A stretch of 5,267 bases of DNA from SAR324 cluster bacterium. Lineage in GTDB: Bacteria > Bdellovibrionota > UBA2361 > JAAZON01. The stretch lies in assembly GCA_012797725.1 (NCBI GenBank), contig JAAZON010000285.1:1-5267 (forward strand), written 5' to 3'. Below, piece after piece: positions 5,245 to 5,267 of this stretch. Under the pieces are notes generated by a model. The model saw nothing but the letters and a program-made list of their open reading frames with translations, was not told the DNA's origin and did no database searches. The translations under genes were made by a program, and so were the position numbers. The first letter of the stretch is position 1; each line of letters opens with the position of its first letter.

Positions 5245-5267
5245 GAGTGGAAATAAAAGAAAGCAGC

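Larger units (their letters stand above)
4899..5267. other. stretch without recognisable gene; holds two unassigned open frames
   Basis: No known protein family or RNA is recognised here. Two frames are worth recording. On the plus strand one frame has no stop from 4979 to the right edge (96 codons). Its first ATG is at 5102 (MDKLWAAVMNPYCERQ...) with no Shine-Dalgarno; a GTG at 4997 also lacks one. On the minus strand a complete 42-codon frame runs from ATG 5135 to TAG at 5009-5007, with a CPFC pair at residues 10-13 and no Shine-Dalgarno; the same frame is open upstream to about 5207. The two overlap, so at most one is likely real. Both have unusual composition (many Gln, Asn and Ser, few acidic residues in the plus frame). 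There are also hairpins TTGAACC-TTT-GGTTCAA (4975-4991) and GGCAGT...ACTGCC (5217-5242). Confidence 0.4.

Noticed and set aside
1..5267. A new multi-gene defence, mobile or biosynthetic system.
   Set aside because: All complete genes belong to well-known repair and metabolic families, with no transposase, integrase, CRISPR repeat or toxin-antitoxin pattern seen.

Overview
The window is bacterial chromosomal DNA, roughly 40-45% G+C by eye, with three complete genes and the first 32 codons of a fourth. On the minus strand, reading right to left, are a leucine/branched-chain amino-acid dehydrogenase (2372-3445), uvrB (232-2286) and the start of uvrC (1-96). On the plus strand is one gene, a YqhD-type NADPH-dependent aldehyde reductase (3662-4819). 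The organism cannot be fixed from the sequence. Shine-Dalgarno sites (AAGGAGG, AGGGAG) and a sigma70-like promoter are normal for most bacteria. UvrB carries [10 protein letters not shown] where many enterobacterial and Bacillus proteins have [10 protein letters not shown], a variant I associate with delta-proteobacterial and other deep lineages. That placement is weak inference.

Layout: 1-96 uvrC N-terminus; 97-231 uvrB-uvrC spacer with a perfect 7-bp hairpin and a possible micro-ORF overlapping the uvrC start; 232-2286 uvrB; 2287-2371 spacer with a well-placed Shine-Dalgarno site serving a 12-codon leader ORF whose stop overlaps the uvrB ATG, plus a 9-bp tandem repeat; 2372-3445 dehydrogenase; 3446-3661 divergent regulatory region; 3662-4819 yqhD; 4820-5267 about 450 bases without a recognisable gene, holding a probable yqhD terminator and two unassigned open frames.

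UvrB and UvrC act in succession in nucleotide excision repair, and their same-strand order fits one transcript. The dehydrogenase lies upstream on the same strand with an 85-base gap and no obvious terminator, so the three may be co-transcribed, although a weak promoter is possible at the 3' end of the dehydrogenase. YqhD is transcribed divergently and probably detoxifies short-chain aldehydes. No functional link between it and the amino-acid dehydrogenase is evident beyond the shared intergenic region.

I found no mobile element, CRISPR array, RNA gene or convincing new multi-gene system. The most interesting signal is small: both uvrB and uvrC lack a good ribosome binding site of their own, and each start overlaps the stop of a short upstream frame, which suggests translational coupling.
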